From Sorangium cellulosum So0157-2 (GTDB taxonomy: Bacteria; Myxococcota_A; Polyangia; Polyangiales; Polyangiaceae): a stretch of DNA of 64,000 nucleotides. A program made the translations under genes and the position numbers. Below, piece by piece: positions 26,808 to 34,792 of the stretch (position 1 is its first letter; each line of letters opens with the position of its first letter). The notes under the pieces are model-generated. The model was not told the origin of the DNA and ran no database searches. It saw only the letters and a list, made by a program, of their open reading frames with translations. The stretch is from positions 10,368,001-10,432,000 of the forward strand of contig NC_021658.1 in NCBI RefSeq assembly GCF_000418325.1, read 5' to 3'.

Positions 26808-27959
26808 ATGGTGCAAGATGAGGCGAGGGAGCGGACGCAGGGCACATCGACCACAGATGCTGTCACCGTCTTCCTCTGCGGTGACGTGATGACCGGCCGC
26901 GGGATCGATCAGATCCTGCCGTGCCCCAGCGATCCGGTGCTGTACGAGCTGGCCGTGGAGGACGCGAGGGGCTACATCGAGCTCGCCGAGCGCGCGAGCG
27001 GCCCCATCCATCGTCCCGCCGACTTCTCGTACGTCTGGGGGGCCGCGCTCGAAGCGTGGAGCCGGCGGGCGCCTGCCGTCCGGCTGGTCAACCTCGAGAC
27101 GGCGATCACGACCAGCGATGAGCCGTGTCTCAAGGGGATCAACTACCGGATGCACCCAGGGAACGTCCCGTGCCTCACTGCGGCGCAGATCGACTGCTGC
27201 GCGCTGGCCAACAACCATATCCTCGACTGGGGAGCTGCCGGGCTGATCGACACGATCGCCGCGCTGCGGTCGGCGGATGTGGCGACGGCCGGCGCGGGCC
27301 GCGACGACGACGAGGCAGCGGCGCCGGCGCTCATCGAGATCGAGGGCAAGGGGCGGGTCCTGATCTTCTCGTGGGGCTCGCAGACCAGCGGCGCCCCGCG
27401 GAGCTGGGGCGCCTCGGCGGACCGTCCGGGGATCCACTGGGTGGATGAGTCGTCTCCCGCGGACGTCCGTCGCGTGCTGGACGTGGTGCGGGCGGCCAAG
27501 CGGGAGGGCGACATCGTCGTGGCCTCGGTCCACTGGGGCCCGAACTGGGGGTACGAGGTCCCGGAGGAGCAGGTCGCGCTCGCCCACGCCCTCGTCGACG
27601 TCGCGGGCGTCGACGTGGTTCACGGGCACTCCTCGCATCATCCAAAGGCGATCGAGGTCCACGCGGGGCGGCTGATCCTCTACGGCTGTGGCGACTTCGT
27701 GAATGATTATGAAGGTATCAGCGGGTTCGAGGCCTACCGGAGCGATCTGGTCATGATGTACTTTGCGACGCTGCGCGCGGGGACCGGGGAGCTCGTCCGC
27801 CTGGAGCTGGTGCCGCTGCGGATGAGGAAATTTCGCCTCCACCGTGCCGCGGCGGAGGACGCGCTCTGGCTCAGAGACGTGCTGAACCGAGAGGGCGCGC
27901 GGTTCGGGACGAGCCTCGAGCTCGGGGAGGACGGCGGCCTGCTGCTGCGCTGGAGCTGA
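26808..27959 (+). CDS. CapA/PgsA-family metallophosphoesterase-like protein
   Basis: 383 residues from the ATG at 26808 (GAGCGGGG upstream). The fold is that of CapA proteins, a calcineurin-like superfamily: VTVFLCGDVMTGRG at the N terminus, VRLVNLETAIT, CALANNHILDWG, VVASVHWGPNWG and VVHGHSSHHPKAIEV, with Asp, His and Asn metal ligands. CapA proteins act in poly-gamma-glutamate capsule synthesis, but many soluble homologues have unknown roles. This one has no signal peptide or membrane anchor, unlike PgsA, so a cytoplasmic phosphoesterase-like role is more likely. It stands alone under a sigma-54-type promoter and is followed by the nrdJ fragment. Confidence 0.85.
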   Translation: MVQDEARERTQGTSTTDAVTVFLCGDVMTGRGIDQILPCPSDPVLYELAVEDARGYIELAERASGPIHRPADFSYVWGAALEAWSRRAPAVRLVNLETAITTSDEPCLKGINYRMHPGNVPCLTAAQIDCCALANNHILDWGAAGLIDTIAALRSADVATAGAGRDDDEAAAPALIEIEGKGRVLIFSWGSQTSGAPRSWGASADRPGIHWVDESSPADVRRVLDVVRAAKREGDIVVASVHWGPNWGYEVPEEQVALAHALVDVAGVDVVHGHSSHHPKAIEVHAGRLILYGCGDFVNDYEGISGFEAYRSDLVMMYFATLRAGTGELVRLELVPLRMRKFRLHRAAAEDALWLRDVLNREGARFGTSLELGEDGGLLLRWS

Positions 27960-28043
27960 CGCCGCAACGCCGCAAGGCGCGGCGGGCTCGCGGGCTCCTG
28001 AAGCGTCGGCGCGAGCGCGCAGCGGCCGGAATCGGAGCACGAC

Positions 28044-28566
28044 ATGGCGCTTTCGCTCACCGACAACTCGAAGCGGGTCTTCGAGGCGCGGTACCTCAGG
28101 CGAGCCGCGAACCGGGAGATCCTCGAGACGCCCGAGGACCTGTTCCGCCGCGCGGTCGCGCGAGCGGAGGGCAGCTTCCCCGGCGGCCGTCCGGAGCCAT
28201 GGGAGGAGGCGTTCTTCGACGCGCTGGCTGCGCTCGACTTCCTGCCGAACTCTCCGACGCTGATGAACGCCGGCACTTCGCTCGGGCAGCTCTCGGCGTG
28301 CTTCGTGCTGCCCGTCGAGGACAGCCTCGACGGGATCTTCGACGCGCTCAAGCACATGGCCCTCATCCAGCAGTCGGGCGGCGGCACCGGCTTCTCGTTC
28401 TCGCGCCTCAGGCCGAAGGACGCGCTGGTCGCCTCCACCGGCGGAGCGGCCTCCGGCCCCGTGTCGTTCATGAGCATCTTCGACTGCGCGACGGACAGCA
28501 TCAAGCAGGGAGGGAGGCGCCGCGGTGCGAACATGGGCGTGCTGCGCGTCGATCACCCGGAGATAG
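28044..28566 (+). pseudogene. 5' fragment of class II ribonucleotide reductase (nrdJ)
   Basis: The frame starts at a plausible ATG and gives about 174 residues of an adenosylcobalamin-dependent ribonucleotide reductase: ARYLRRAANREILETPEDLF, FLPNSPTLMNAGT, QLSACFVLPVEDS, QSGGGTGFSFSRLRP and KQGGRRRGANMGVLRVDHPEI. Right after this motif the match stops and the next bases are an inverted piece of infB; the open frame runs into unrelated codons to 28619. Full NrdJ proteins are several times longer and carry the catalytic cysteines further on, so the fragment is inactive. The reading frame is undamaged up to the junction, so the break is recent or the fragment is a copy of an intact gene elsewhere. 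Confidence 0.85.
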
Positions 28567-28720
28567 GACGAGCACGACGATGTCCGTCACCGACGCGGCG
28601 CGGGCGCGCATCTGCGTGAAGGCCTCGTGCCCCGGCGTGTCGAGGAACGTGATCGTCCCCGTGCTCGTCTTCACGCGGTGGGCGCCGATGTGCTGGGTGA
28701 TGCCGCCGGCTTCGCCGTGC
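28567..28720 (-). pseudogene. Internal fragment of translation initiation factor IF-2 (infB)
   Basis: Read on the minus strand this stretch codes for about 50 residues of the IF-2 GTPase domain: GEAGGITQHIGAHRVK, then TITFLDTPGHEAFTQMRARA and VTDIVVLVL, with the G3 motif DTPGH. Neither the P-loop upstream nor the NKxD motif downstream is present. It abuts the nrdJ fragment head-on near 28566. It can only be debris of a rearrangement, since infB is essential and must exist elsewhere. The exact left-hand limit of similarity is uncertain by some ten bases. Confidence 0.8.
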
Positions 28721-29135
28721 GCGCCGCGAAGAAGGCGACCGCCGCCCCGGAGCGCCGGGGCGCATATCCCAGGAGAGGGTGGGCCTCGGCGCCGTCCCCG
28801 CAACGGGCTGCGCGCCGCGCGCGGGCGAGCGCCGCCAGCTCCGCGGAGGCTCAGGCCTCGGGACACCGGGGCGACCGGACCAGACCTCGATGCCTGTGCG
28901 ACGGGGCATGCGGGCCGGCGGCGTGGTGGCGGCTGCCCGCAGCGGCGTGGCGGGCGACGCCTCGTTCCTGCGCTCTGGAGCCGCTGGGAGTGGCGCCTGG
29001 GCGGCTTGAATGGGCTCGGGCTTTGCAGGCTTGCAGCCGAAGCCGCCGGCCGCAGCGATGCCTCGCCCGTGCGGGCGCAGCGACCGGGCTCACGGGCTGG
29101 ACGCATCCGGCGGCCGCGCCGCTGCCCTCGCGCAG
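28721..29135. other. Region without recognisable genes
   Basis: 415 bases between the infB fragment and the second phosphoribosyltransferase fusion. No reading frame resembles a known protein, and no ribosome site leads into one. It is probably rearranged spacer. Confidence 0.5.
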
Positions 29136-30485
29136 CTACGCGGTCGCCTCGAGCTCCCGGGGCGAAAGGTAGCGAACGAACCACGCGCTGGCCGCGCGGG
29201 CGACCTCTTCCAGCGTCCCCGGCTCCTCGAACAGGTGCGTCGCTCCCCCCACGATCGCGAGCTGTCGCGGTCCGTGGAGGCGCTCGAGCGCCTGCCGGTT
29301 GAGCGCGAGCACCTCGGTGTCCTCGCTCCCGACGAGGAGCAGCGTGGGCGCGCGGACCTGCTCGAGGTACGCGCCGGCGAGGTCGGGGCGCCCGCCCCGC
29401 GACACCACGGCGTCCGCGAGGTCCGGGCGCTCCGCCGCGGCGATCAGCGCGGCCGCGGCGCCGGTGCTCGCGCCGAAGTAGCCGAGCCGCAGCGCGCTCG
29501 TCTCGGGCAGCTCGCGCGTGGCCAGGGCCGCGCCCAGGACCCGCCGTGCGAGGAGCTCGACGTCGAACCGGAGGTGGCCTGTCCGCTCATCCGCCGCCTC
29601 TTCCTCGCCGGTGAGGAGGTCGAAGAGCAGCGTGGCGAGCCCGGCGCTCTGGAGCACCTCGGCGACGAACCGGTTGCGCGGGCTATGCCGGCTGCTGCCG
29701 CTCCCGTGGGCGAACAGGACCAGGCCCGTCGCCCCGGCGGGGATCGTCAGGCTGCCTTCCAGGCGCGCGCCCTCGTCGATCTCGATCGCGACGGGGAGCT
29801 CGTCTCCCGGCGGGCCCTCCGGCTCTTCCTCGGCTTCCGCGCCCGCGCCGCCGCCGCGCGTCCGCTCGAGCAGCTCCACGACATCGTCGTCCGTGGTCTG
29901 GCTGAAGTCCCGGTAATAGGCGCCTATCGCGAACAGGTGAGGATCCGCGTCGAGACAGACCACCTCGTCGACCTCGGGGCGCAGGGAGTCGAGCGTCCTC
30001 GCGGACGCGACCGGGACCGCGAGGACGAGGCGCCTCGGCCCGCGCCGCCGGACGGCCCGGAGCGCGGCGCGCACGGTCCCGCCGGTCGCGATGCCGTCGT
30101 CGACGACGATGACGGTGCGCCCCTCGATGTCGGGCGGCGGCCGGTCGCGCCGGAAGCGCTGCACGCGGGCCTCGACCTCGGCGGCCTTGCGGTCCACGAT
30201 CGCCGCGACGTCCTCCTGGGGGACGCCGAGCTCCGCCAGCACCTCGTCGTTGAGGTACACCTCTCCCCCCTCCGAGATCGCGCCCAGGCCCAGCTCTTCG
30301 TACCCAGGAGCGCCGAGCTTGCGCACCACCCAGACGTCGAGCGGCGCCTTGAGCGCCCGAGCGACCTCGTAGGCGACCGGGACGCCGCCGCGCGGGAGCC
30401 CGAGGATGACGGGCGCCTCGTCGCGATAACGCCTCAGCGCGAAGGCCAGGCGGCGCCCTGCATCAACGCGATCTCGAAACAGCAT
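29136..30485 (-). CDS. Phosphoribosyltransferase-alpha/beta hydrolase fusion, copy 2
   Basis: 449 residues, the same length as copy 1; GGAGGAGGGG precedes the ATG at 30485, although the open frame continues upstream. Domains are as in copy 1: PRPP loop VIVVDDGIATGGT, linker (here Glu-rich, GAEAEEEPEGPPG), and hydrolase with FAHGSGSSRHSPRNRFVAEV, nucleophile elbow GASTG and late His in GGATHLFEEPG. Most positions are identical to copy 1, with differences concentrated in the linker. The upstream 20 bases are also shared, so both start sites were duplicated. It is followed by rearranged DNA, and preceded on the same strand by CBS copy D at 56 bases, with which it probably forms an operon. Confidence 0.9.
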   Translation of the reverse strand: MLFRDRVDAGRRLAFALRRYRDEAPVILGLPRGGVPVAYEVARALKAPLDVWVVRKLGAPGYEELGLGAISEGGEVYLNDEVLAELGVPQEDVAAIVDRKAAEVEARVQRFRRDRPPPDIEGRTVIVVDDGIATGGTVRAALRAVRRRGPRRLVLAVPVASARTLDSLRPEVDEVVCLDADPHLFAIGAYYRDFSQTTDDDVVELLERTRGGGAGAEAEEEPEGPPGDELPVAIEIDEGARLEGSLTIPAGATGLVLFAHGSGSSRHSPRNRFVAEVLQSAGLATLLFDLLTGEEEAADERTGHLRFDVELLARRVLGAALATRELPETSALRLGYFGASTGAAAALIAAAERPDLADAVVSRGGRPDLAGAYLEQVRAPTLLLVGSEDTEVLALNRQALERLHGPRQLAIVGGATHLFEEPGTLEEVARAASAWFVRYLSPRELEATA

Positions 30486-30541
30486 GAAGCCCCTCCTCCG
30501 GTCGCGTGCCGACCGTGACCTCCTCGCCCCCGACCCGGCCC

Positions 30542-30997
30542 TCAGATCCTCTTCTGCGCTTCCCGCCGCTGCTGCCTCGCGAGCAGCGCGCTCAGCTCGG
30601 AGAGCTCGCCCGACAGGAACTCGAGGAGATCGTCGAAGGCGATGATTCCCTGGAGCCCCCCCTCGTCGTTCACCACCGGCACGCGTCGGATGCCCTCGGC
30701 GCTCATCCGCCCGAGGGTGTCCAGCAGGCTCTCCTGCTCCCGCGCTGTGACCAGCGGCTCGATCGCGACATCCGCCACATGGAGAGACTCCAGGTATGAA
30801 CTCGCGACCGCCACCACGCCGACCACGATGTCGCGGTCGGTGATGATGCCGGTGGGCACGGTCCTCCCGGCGGACTCGTCGACGATGACCAGGCTGCCGA
30901 CGTGATGCGCCCGCATGCGGCGCGCGGCCTCCAGAACGGTGTCGGTCTTGCCGATGGTGACGACGCGCCGATTGCAGAGCTCCCCAACGGTGGTCAT
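30542..30997 (-). CDS. CBS-pair protein, copy D
   Basis: 151 residues from the ATG at 30997, preceded by GGGAGGAAG. Two CBS domains: VVTIGKTDTVLEAARRMRAH to TGIITDRDIVVGVV, and IEPLVTAREQESLLDTLGRM to GGLQGIIAFDDLLEFLSGEL. The tail LARQQRREAQKRI is basic. It lies upstream of, and probably in one operon with, phosphoribosyltransferase fusion copy 2. Between copy 1 of that fusion and hsp20-1 (11580-11640) there is DNA resembling the last 60 bases of this gene, so copy 1 once seems to have had the same neighbour. Confidence 0.9.
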   Translation of the reverse strand: MTTVGELCNRRVVTIGKTDTVLEAARRMRAHHVGSLVIVDESAGRTVPTGIITDRDIVVGVVAVASSYLESLHVADVAIEPLVTAREQESLLDTLGRMSAEGIRRVPVVNDEGGLQGIIAFDDLLEFLSGELSELSALLARQQRREAQKRI

Positions 30998-31129
30998 GGC
31001 TTCCTCCCAGCGCAGGCTCCATGGTGCCGGCGTCGGATCCGAGAAGCCCATCCCCGCAAGGTCATTGAGGCCGGCGCGCCGAGCTGGCCCGAGCAGCGCA
31101 GCGCGCCGGAGCACCCCTATGGCGCGTGG

Positions 31130-31215
31130 CGAGCAAACAGATCATAATAATTAAACTCAATCGAGGCCCACACGCACAGGCGCGAGGCCCGCATGAACAA
31201 ACAGACGAGATGATG
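31130..31215. other. AT-rich island upstream of the KGG-repeat gene
   Basis: The stretch including CATAATAATTAAACTC is far richer in A and T than anything else nearby. It lies between divergent genes (CBS copy D and the KGG protein) and is the likely promoter region for the latter. It may bind IHF- or H-NS-like proteins; no exact promoter is assigned. Confidence 0.5.
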
Positions 31216-31569
31216 AATACCGGAGACAAACAGGATATCAACCACGAGCTACGACGGGGGGTAAACTCGTCGCCCGCACCCATGCCGGAGAGTTCGAACG
31301 AGCCCACGAAGGAGACTCTCCGCCGGGGGTTCGCGGCCATGGAGCCCCGCAGGCAGCGCCAGATCGCGAGCAAGGGCGGCAAGGCCGCGCACGAGAGCGG
31401 GAGAGCCCACGAGTTCACGCCCGAGGAGGCCAGGAGCGCTGGCCGCAAGGGCGGCGAGCGCGTGAGCACCGACCGGGCGCACATGGCCGCTATCGGCCGC
31501 ACGGGCGGAAAGAGCCGCACCAAGCGCTCCGACGGGAGCGGCGGACCGGCGGTCACCGGAGCCGCCTGA
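31210..31569 (+). CDS. KGG-motif stress-associated protein
   Basis: 119 residues from the ATG at 31210; ATGs at 31126, 31213 and 31282 are alternatives and the start is not certain. Residues about 40-105 hold three KGG/TGG repeats typical of the YciG/Con-10 stress-induced motif family: RRGFAAMEPRRQRQIASKGG, FTPEEARSAGRKGGERV and HMAAIGRTGGKSR. Proteins of this family are small, hydrophilic, probably disordered and made in stationary phase, spores or after stress; their mode of action is unknown. The gene is monocistronic, ends with a clear terminator and starts in an AT-rich island. Confidence 0.82.
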   Translation: MMNTGDKQDINHELRRGVNSSPAPMPESSNEPTKETLRRGFAAMEPRRQRQIASKGGKAAHESGRAHEFTPEEARSAGRKGGERVSTDRAHMAAIGRTGGKSRTKRSDGSGGPAVTGAA

Positions 31570-31589
31570 CCGCGACCTCACGAAACCGG

Positions 31590-31623
31590 GCCGGGCACGA
31601 TGCGACGTGCCCGGCCTCTTTTG
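31590..31623 (+). terminator. Rho-independent terminator after the KGG gene
   Basis: A perfect nine-base stem (GCCGGGCAC / GTGCCCGGC) with an eight-base loop is followed by CTCTTTTGCTTT. It lies 20 bases after the stop of the KGG gene and before the convergent hsp20-2 gene. Confidence 0.85.
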
Positions 31624-31687
31624 CTTTGTGCCGGCGGAGCGCGCCCCGCGGACCGCGCGGCGGGCCTGGGCGCGCGTCACGTCCACC

Positions 31688-32227
31688 TCAGGCGGCCTTC
31701 TTGGCCTCGTTCTTCTTCGCCTCGGCTGCCCCCTCGGCGCTCGGCTCCTTGGCGGTGCGGAGCGGGATCTGCTTCGGCTGGACCCCGGCTGTCTTGGGTA
31801 CGACGATCTCGAGCACGCCGTCCTTCAGCTCGGCCTGGATCTTGTCGAGATCGGCACCCTCGGGCAGCGTGAACGAGCGGCTGAAGCTGCCGTACGCGCG
31901 CTCGTACGTGTAGAATCGCTCGCCTTCCCGCTCCTCCCGCTCCTCCTCGCGCTTGCCGCTGATCGTCAGCTGGCGCCCGCTCACCGAGAGCTCGATGTCA
32001 CTCTCCTTCACGCCCGGCAGGTCGGCCCGGCACACGAAGCGGTCCTTCGTCTCTCTGAGATCGATGTCCGGTGAGAACCAGGCCTCCGGCTGGCGCAGCC
32101 GGGCGAAGGGCTCCATCTCCGCAAAGGGATCCCACTGGAACATCTCGCGCATCATGCGCTCCGGGTCGAGCGCGCGCATCATCGACGCGATTCTACGAGG
32201 CTCTCGCCAACGGGACAGCACTGTCAT
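31688..32227 (-). CDS. Hsp20/alpha-crystallin small heat-shock protein, copy 2
   Basis: 179 residues from the ATG at 32227, chosen for AGGAGGT upstream and for agreement with copy 1; the open frame continues 15 codons further. The alpha-crystallin domain has CRADLPGVKESDIELSVSG, GSFSRSFTLPEGADLDKIQA and LKDGVLEIVVPK, with the QIPL tail motif. Most residues equal those of copy 1; changes include FRAD to CRAD and the sequence of the acidic tail. As in copy 1, a holdase role in protein quality control is expected. It is convergent with the KGG gene and shares its upstream block with hsp20-1. Confidence 0.95.
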   Translation of the reverse strand: MTVLSRWREPRRIASMMRALDPERMMREMFQWDPFAEMEPFARLRQPEAWFSPDIDLRETKDRFVCRADLPGVKESDIELSVSGRQLTISGKREEEREEREGERFYTYERAYGSFSRSFTLPEGADLDKIQAELKDGVLEIVVPKTAGVQPKQIPLRTAKEPSAEGAAEAKKNEAKKAA

Positions 32228-32332
32228 GGGGGACCTCCTGAATTCCGAACGGCCTTTCCTGTCGTCCTGCACGCGCAGAGCCTCACGAGCCTCGACATGC
32301 CTGGTGCGCCTTCACCCGAGAGCCTGAACCCG

Positions 32333-32465
32333 GCTCATGCTGGACGTTCGGCTCGCGCGGCTGTCGCCGAGGGCTCGTGCGGCTGTGGCTGACCTGGGAG
32401 TTGCAGGATCCGTGCTCGCGCGCCGTAACCCGGCTCGGCCAGGTCGCCGCGCGCGTCGTCTGGGG
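32333..32465. repeat. Conserved block upstream of hsp20 copy 2
   Basis: Counterpart of 12332-12440. It starts CGGCTCATGCTGGACGTTCG and contains GGGAGTTGCAGGATCCGTGC. An extra segment around 32377-32400 (GGGCTCGTGCGGCTGTGG) repeats the preceding bases imperfectly and is missing from copy 1. Confidence 0.7.
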
Positions 32466-32539
32466 ATGAGCCCGTGCGCCGCGGCGACCCCGAGCCGGAT
32501 CGATGGGTGGCCGGTCGCCTGCGCGCCGTGCAGCTCTCC

Positions 32540-32555
32540 GCCGGTACGATCGTTG
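32540..32555 (+). promoter_or_regulatory. Sigma-54 promoter of prs
   Basis: CGGTACGATCGTTGCC, identical over all 16 bases to the site before pdhA. GGTACG and TTGC match the -24 and -12 elements. The start point would be near 32566, leaving a leader of about 105 bases. Similarity to the pdhA site continues downstream (GCCTCGT, then GAGGTGTGCTG). Confidence 0.8.
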
Positions 32556-32671
32556 CCGGGATCATGCCTCGTCGCAGAGGTGTGCTGAACGCCAGCGGAT
32601 CGCCGCCGTCCGCGGAGGCATCGACACCCTGGCCGAGGAGCTCGGACGCCAGGCGGCGTAGCGGAGCAGCC

Positions 32672-33631
32672 ATGGAGATCTGCCTCTTCGCCGGCAATGC
32701 CAACCTTCCTCTCGCGCAGGCCGTGGCGGCGCGCCTCGGCGTCGGCCTCGGCGACGCCCTGGTGCGCCGCTTCGCGGACGGCGAGCTCCACGTGCAGATC
32801 CGGGAGACCGTGCGAGGGCGGGACGTGTATCTCCTCCAGCCGACGAGCCCACCGGTCGACGAGCACATCCTCGAGCTCCTGTTCCTCGCGGATGCATGTC
32901 GCCGCGCAGGGGCTGCACGCGTGACGGCCGTCGTGCCGTATTTCGGCTATGCCCGCCACGACCGCCGCGCCTCGGGAAGAGAGCCGGTAGGGGCCCGGCT
33001 CGTCGCCGATCTCTTCAGGGCAGCGGGCCTCTCGCGCGTGGTGGCCGTCGACCTCCACAGCGCCGCGCTCGAGGGGTTCTTCTCCATCCCGCTCGAGCAC
33101 CTGAGCGCCGCGCCGCTGCTCCTGGAGGCAGCGAGGCCCTGGGTCTCCGAACGCAGCGTCATCGTGGCGCCGGACCTGGGCGCTGCGAAGCTCGCGGATC
33201 GCCATGCGCGGCTCCTCCGCTTGCCGGTCGCCGTCGTGCACAAGACCCGCCTGAGCGGCGAGGACGTCAGCGTCCACGCGATCACGGGCGAGGTCCAGGG
33301 GCGGTCGCCCCTCCTCGTCGACGACATGATCAGCACCGGCGGGACGATCGAGGCCGCCGTGAACGCCTTGCTCGCAGCGGGCTGCGCGCCGGACATCGCC
33401 GTCGTCGCGACCCACGCCCTCTTCGTCGGCCCGGCGGTGATCCAGCTCCCCGCCCTCCCGGTGCTCCGCTACCTCGTGACGAACAGCGTCGCCGCCGCCG
33501 CATGCCCAGCGCTCCCGATCGAGCTCGTCCGGCTGGAGGGGCTCCTGGCCGAGGCGATCCGGCTCCTCCATGACGGCCGGTCGCTGGAGGCGCTGCTCGC
33601 GTACGGCGCGGTACCGAGCCCTCCGCGCTGA
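32672..33631 (+). CDS. prs: Ribose-phosphate pyrophosphokinase (PRPP synthetase)
   Basis: 319 residues from the ATG at 32672 (GCGGAGCAGCC upstream). It makes PRPP from ribose-5-phosphate and ATP. Landmarks of the family: LFAGNANLPLAQAVAARLG, RFADGELHVQI, the ATP loop PYFGYARHDR, VDLHSAALEGFF with the metal-binding His, the catalytic flexible-loop equivalent HKTR, and the PRPP-binding loop LLVDDMISTGGTIEAA. The length is normal for class I enzymes, but the sequence differs enough from housekeeping Prs, for instance in the loop around 195, that it may be a second copy. PRPP is the cosubstrate of the three phosphoribosyltransferases in this window, so a shared role is plausible. It has a strong sigma-54 promoter. 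Confidence 0.92.
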   Translation: MEICLFAGNANLPLAQAVAARLGVGLGDALVRRFADGELHVQIRETVRGRDVYLLQPTSPPVDEHILELLFLADACRRAGAARVTAVVPYFGYARHDRRASGREPVGARLVADLFRAAGLSRVVAVDLHSAALEGFFSIPLEHLSAAPLLLEAARPWVSERSVIVAPDLGAAKLADRHARLLRLPVAVVHKTRLSGEDVSVHAITGEVQGRSPLLVDDMISTGGTIEAAVNALLAAGCAPDIAVVATHALFVGPAVIQLPALPVLRYLVTNSVAAAACPALPIELVRLEGLLAEAIRLLHDGRSLEALLAYGAVPSPPR

Positions 33632-33687
33632 GCCGGCCCCCGAGCGGGAGGACCCATGAGCGGCCTCACGGGCCGCAGCTCCCGCGC

Positions 33688-33703
33688 CGGTACGATCGTT
33701 GCC
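33688..33703 (+). promoter_or_regulatory. Sigma-54 promoter of pdhA
   Basis: CGGTACGATCGTTGCC, identical to the prs site. The start point would be near 33714, about 70 bases before the pdhA ATG; the leader contains GGAGGTGTGCTGCATGG, also partly shared with prs. Confidence 0.8.
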
Positions 33704-33784
33704 CGAACCACGCCTCGTGGTGGAGGTGTGCTGCATGGAGGCGCCCGGGCCGATCAAGATGCTGCGTTGTTCGAGGGAGCTCTC

Positions 33785-34765
33785 ATGAGCCCGCTCGGGA
33801 TCCCTCCCGCGGAGGCGCTCGCCGTCCTCCGGGGAATGCTGCTCATCCGCCGCTTCGAGGAGCGGTGCGCCGAGCTGTACACGCTCCAGAAGATCCGCGG
33901 CTTCCTCCACCTGTACATCGGTGAAGAGGCGGTCGTGGTCGGGGCGATGCGGGCGCTCGAGGACGACGACGCCGTGGTCGCCGCCTACCGCGAGCACGGC
34001 CACGCGCTGCTGCGCGGGGTCTCGCCCGCCGCGGCGATGGCCGAGATGTATGGCAAGGCGACGGGCTGCGCCCGCGGCCGCGGGGGGTCGATGCACCTGT
34101 TCTGCGCAGAGCAGCGCTTCTACGGCGGCTACGCCATCGTGGCCGGCGGCCTGCCCATCGCGGTGGGGCTCGCGCTCTCGGACAAGCTCGCCGGCCGGCG
34201 GCGGGTCACGGCGGTGTTCTTCGGCGACGGAGCGACCGACGAGGGGGAGTTCCACGAGTCGCTGAACCTCGCCGCGCTCTGGAGCCTGCCGGTGCTCTTC
34301 CTCTGCGAGAACAACCAGTACGCCATGGGGACCGCGCTCGCGCGCCACGCCGCGAACCCGCGGCTCATCGACATTCCCGCGGCCCATCGCGTGCCGGCCG
34401 AGCAGGTCGACGGCATGGACGTGCTCGCGGTGGAGCAGGCCACGCGGCGAGCGGCAGCGGCCGTCAGGGAGGCGGCCGGCCCCCGCTTCCTCGAGCTCCT
34501 GACGTACCGCTTCCGCGCGCACTCGATGTACGACGCCGAGCGATACCGGGACAGGGGCGAGGTGGCCGCCTGGCGGAAGCGCGACCCCATCGACCTGTTC
34601 GTCGCGCGGCTGCGCGCCGAGGGGCACCTCGACGACGGCGCGCTCGCCCGGATCGAGGGCGAGGCCGCGGCCGAGGTCGCGGCGGCCGTGAAGGCCGCGG
34701 AGGAGGCGCCGCTCGAGCCGGTGGAGGACCTGACCCGCTTCGTCTACGCGCGGGAGGTGATGTGA
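33785..34765 (+). CDS. pdhA: Pyruvate (2-oxoacid) dehydrogenase E1 alpha subunit
   Basis: 326 residues from the ATG at 33785 (GAGGGAG upstream). The thiamine-diphosphate motif is clear: FFGDGATDEGEFHESLNLAA with the GDG...N pattern, followed by FLCENNQYAMGT. Other landmarks are RFEERCAELYTLQKIRGFLH, GCARGRGGSMH and YRFRAHSMYDAERYR, where conserved Ser residues would be kinase sites in other organisms. With the E1 beta subunit it decarboxylates pyruvate and transfers the acetyl group to lipoyl-E2. Here pdhA is separated from pdhB (39759) by an ATPase gene, a DUF981 gene and others; a decayed second pdhA sits directly before pdhB. It is probably cotranscribed with the ATPase gene 27 bases downstream. 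Confidence 0.92.
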   Translation: MSPLGIPPAEALAVLRGMLLIRRFEERCAELYTLQKIRGFLHLYIGEEAVVVGAMRALEDDDAVVAAYREHGHALLRGVSPAAAMAEMYGKATGCARGRGGSMHLFCAEQRFYGGYAIVAGGLPIAVGLALSDKLAGRRRVTAVFFGDGATDEGEFHESLNLAALWSLPVLFLCENNQYAMGTALARHAANPRLIDIPAAHRVPAEQVDGMDVLAVEQATRRAAAAVREAAGPRFLELLTYRFRAHSMYDAERYRDRGEVAAWRKRDPIDLFVARLRAEGHLDDGALARIEGEAAAEVAAAVKAAEEAPLEPVEDLTRFVYAREVM

Positions 34766-34792
34766 GGACGTGTTGACGGATGTCGTCGGCGC

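Larger units (their letters stand above)
32228..32671. other. Divergent regulatory region between hsp20-2 and prs
   Basis: 444 bases without a gene. It holds the hsp20-2 leader, the repeat block shared with hsp20-1 (32333-32465) and the sigma-54 promoter of prs (32540-32555). Confidence 0.7.

Noticed and set aside
31129..31144. TGGCGCGTGGCGAGCA before the KGG gene as a sigma-54 promoter
   Set aside because: The -12 element is GAGCA; the AT-rich DNA next to it is a more likely promoter region.
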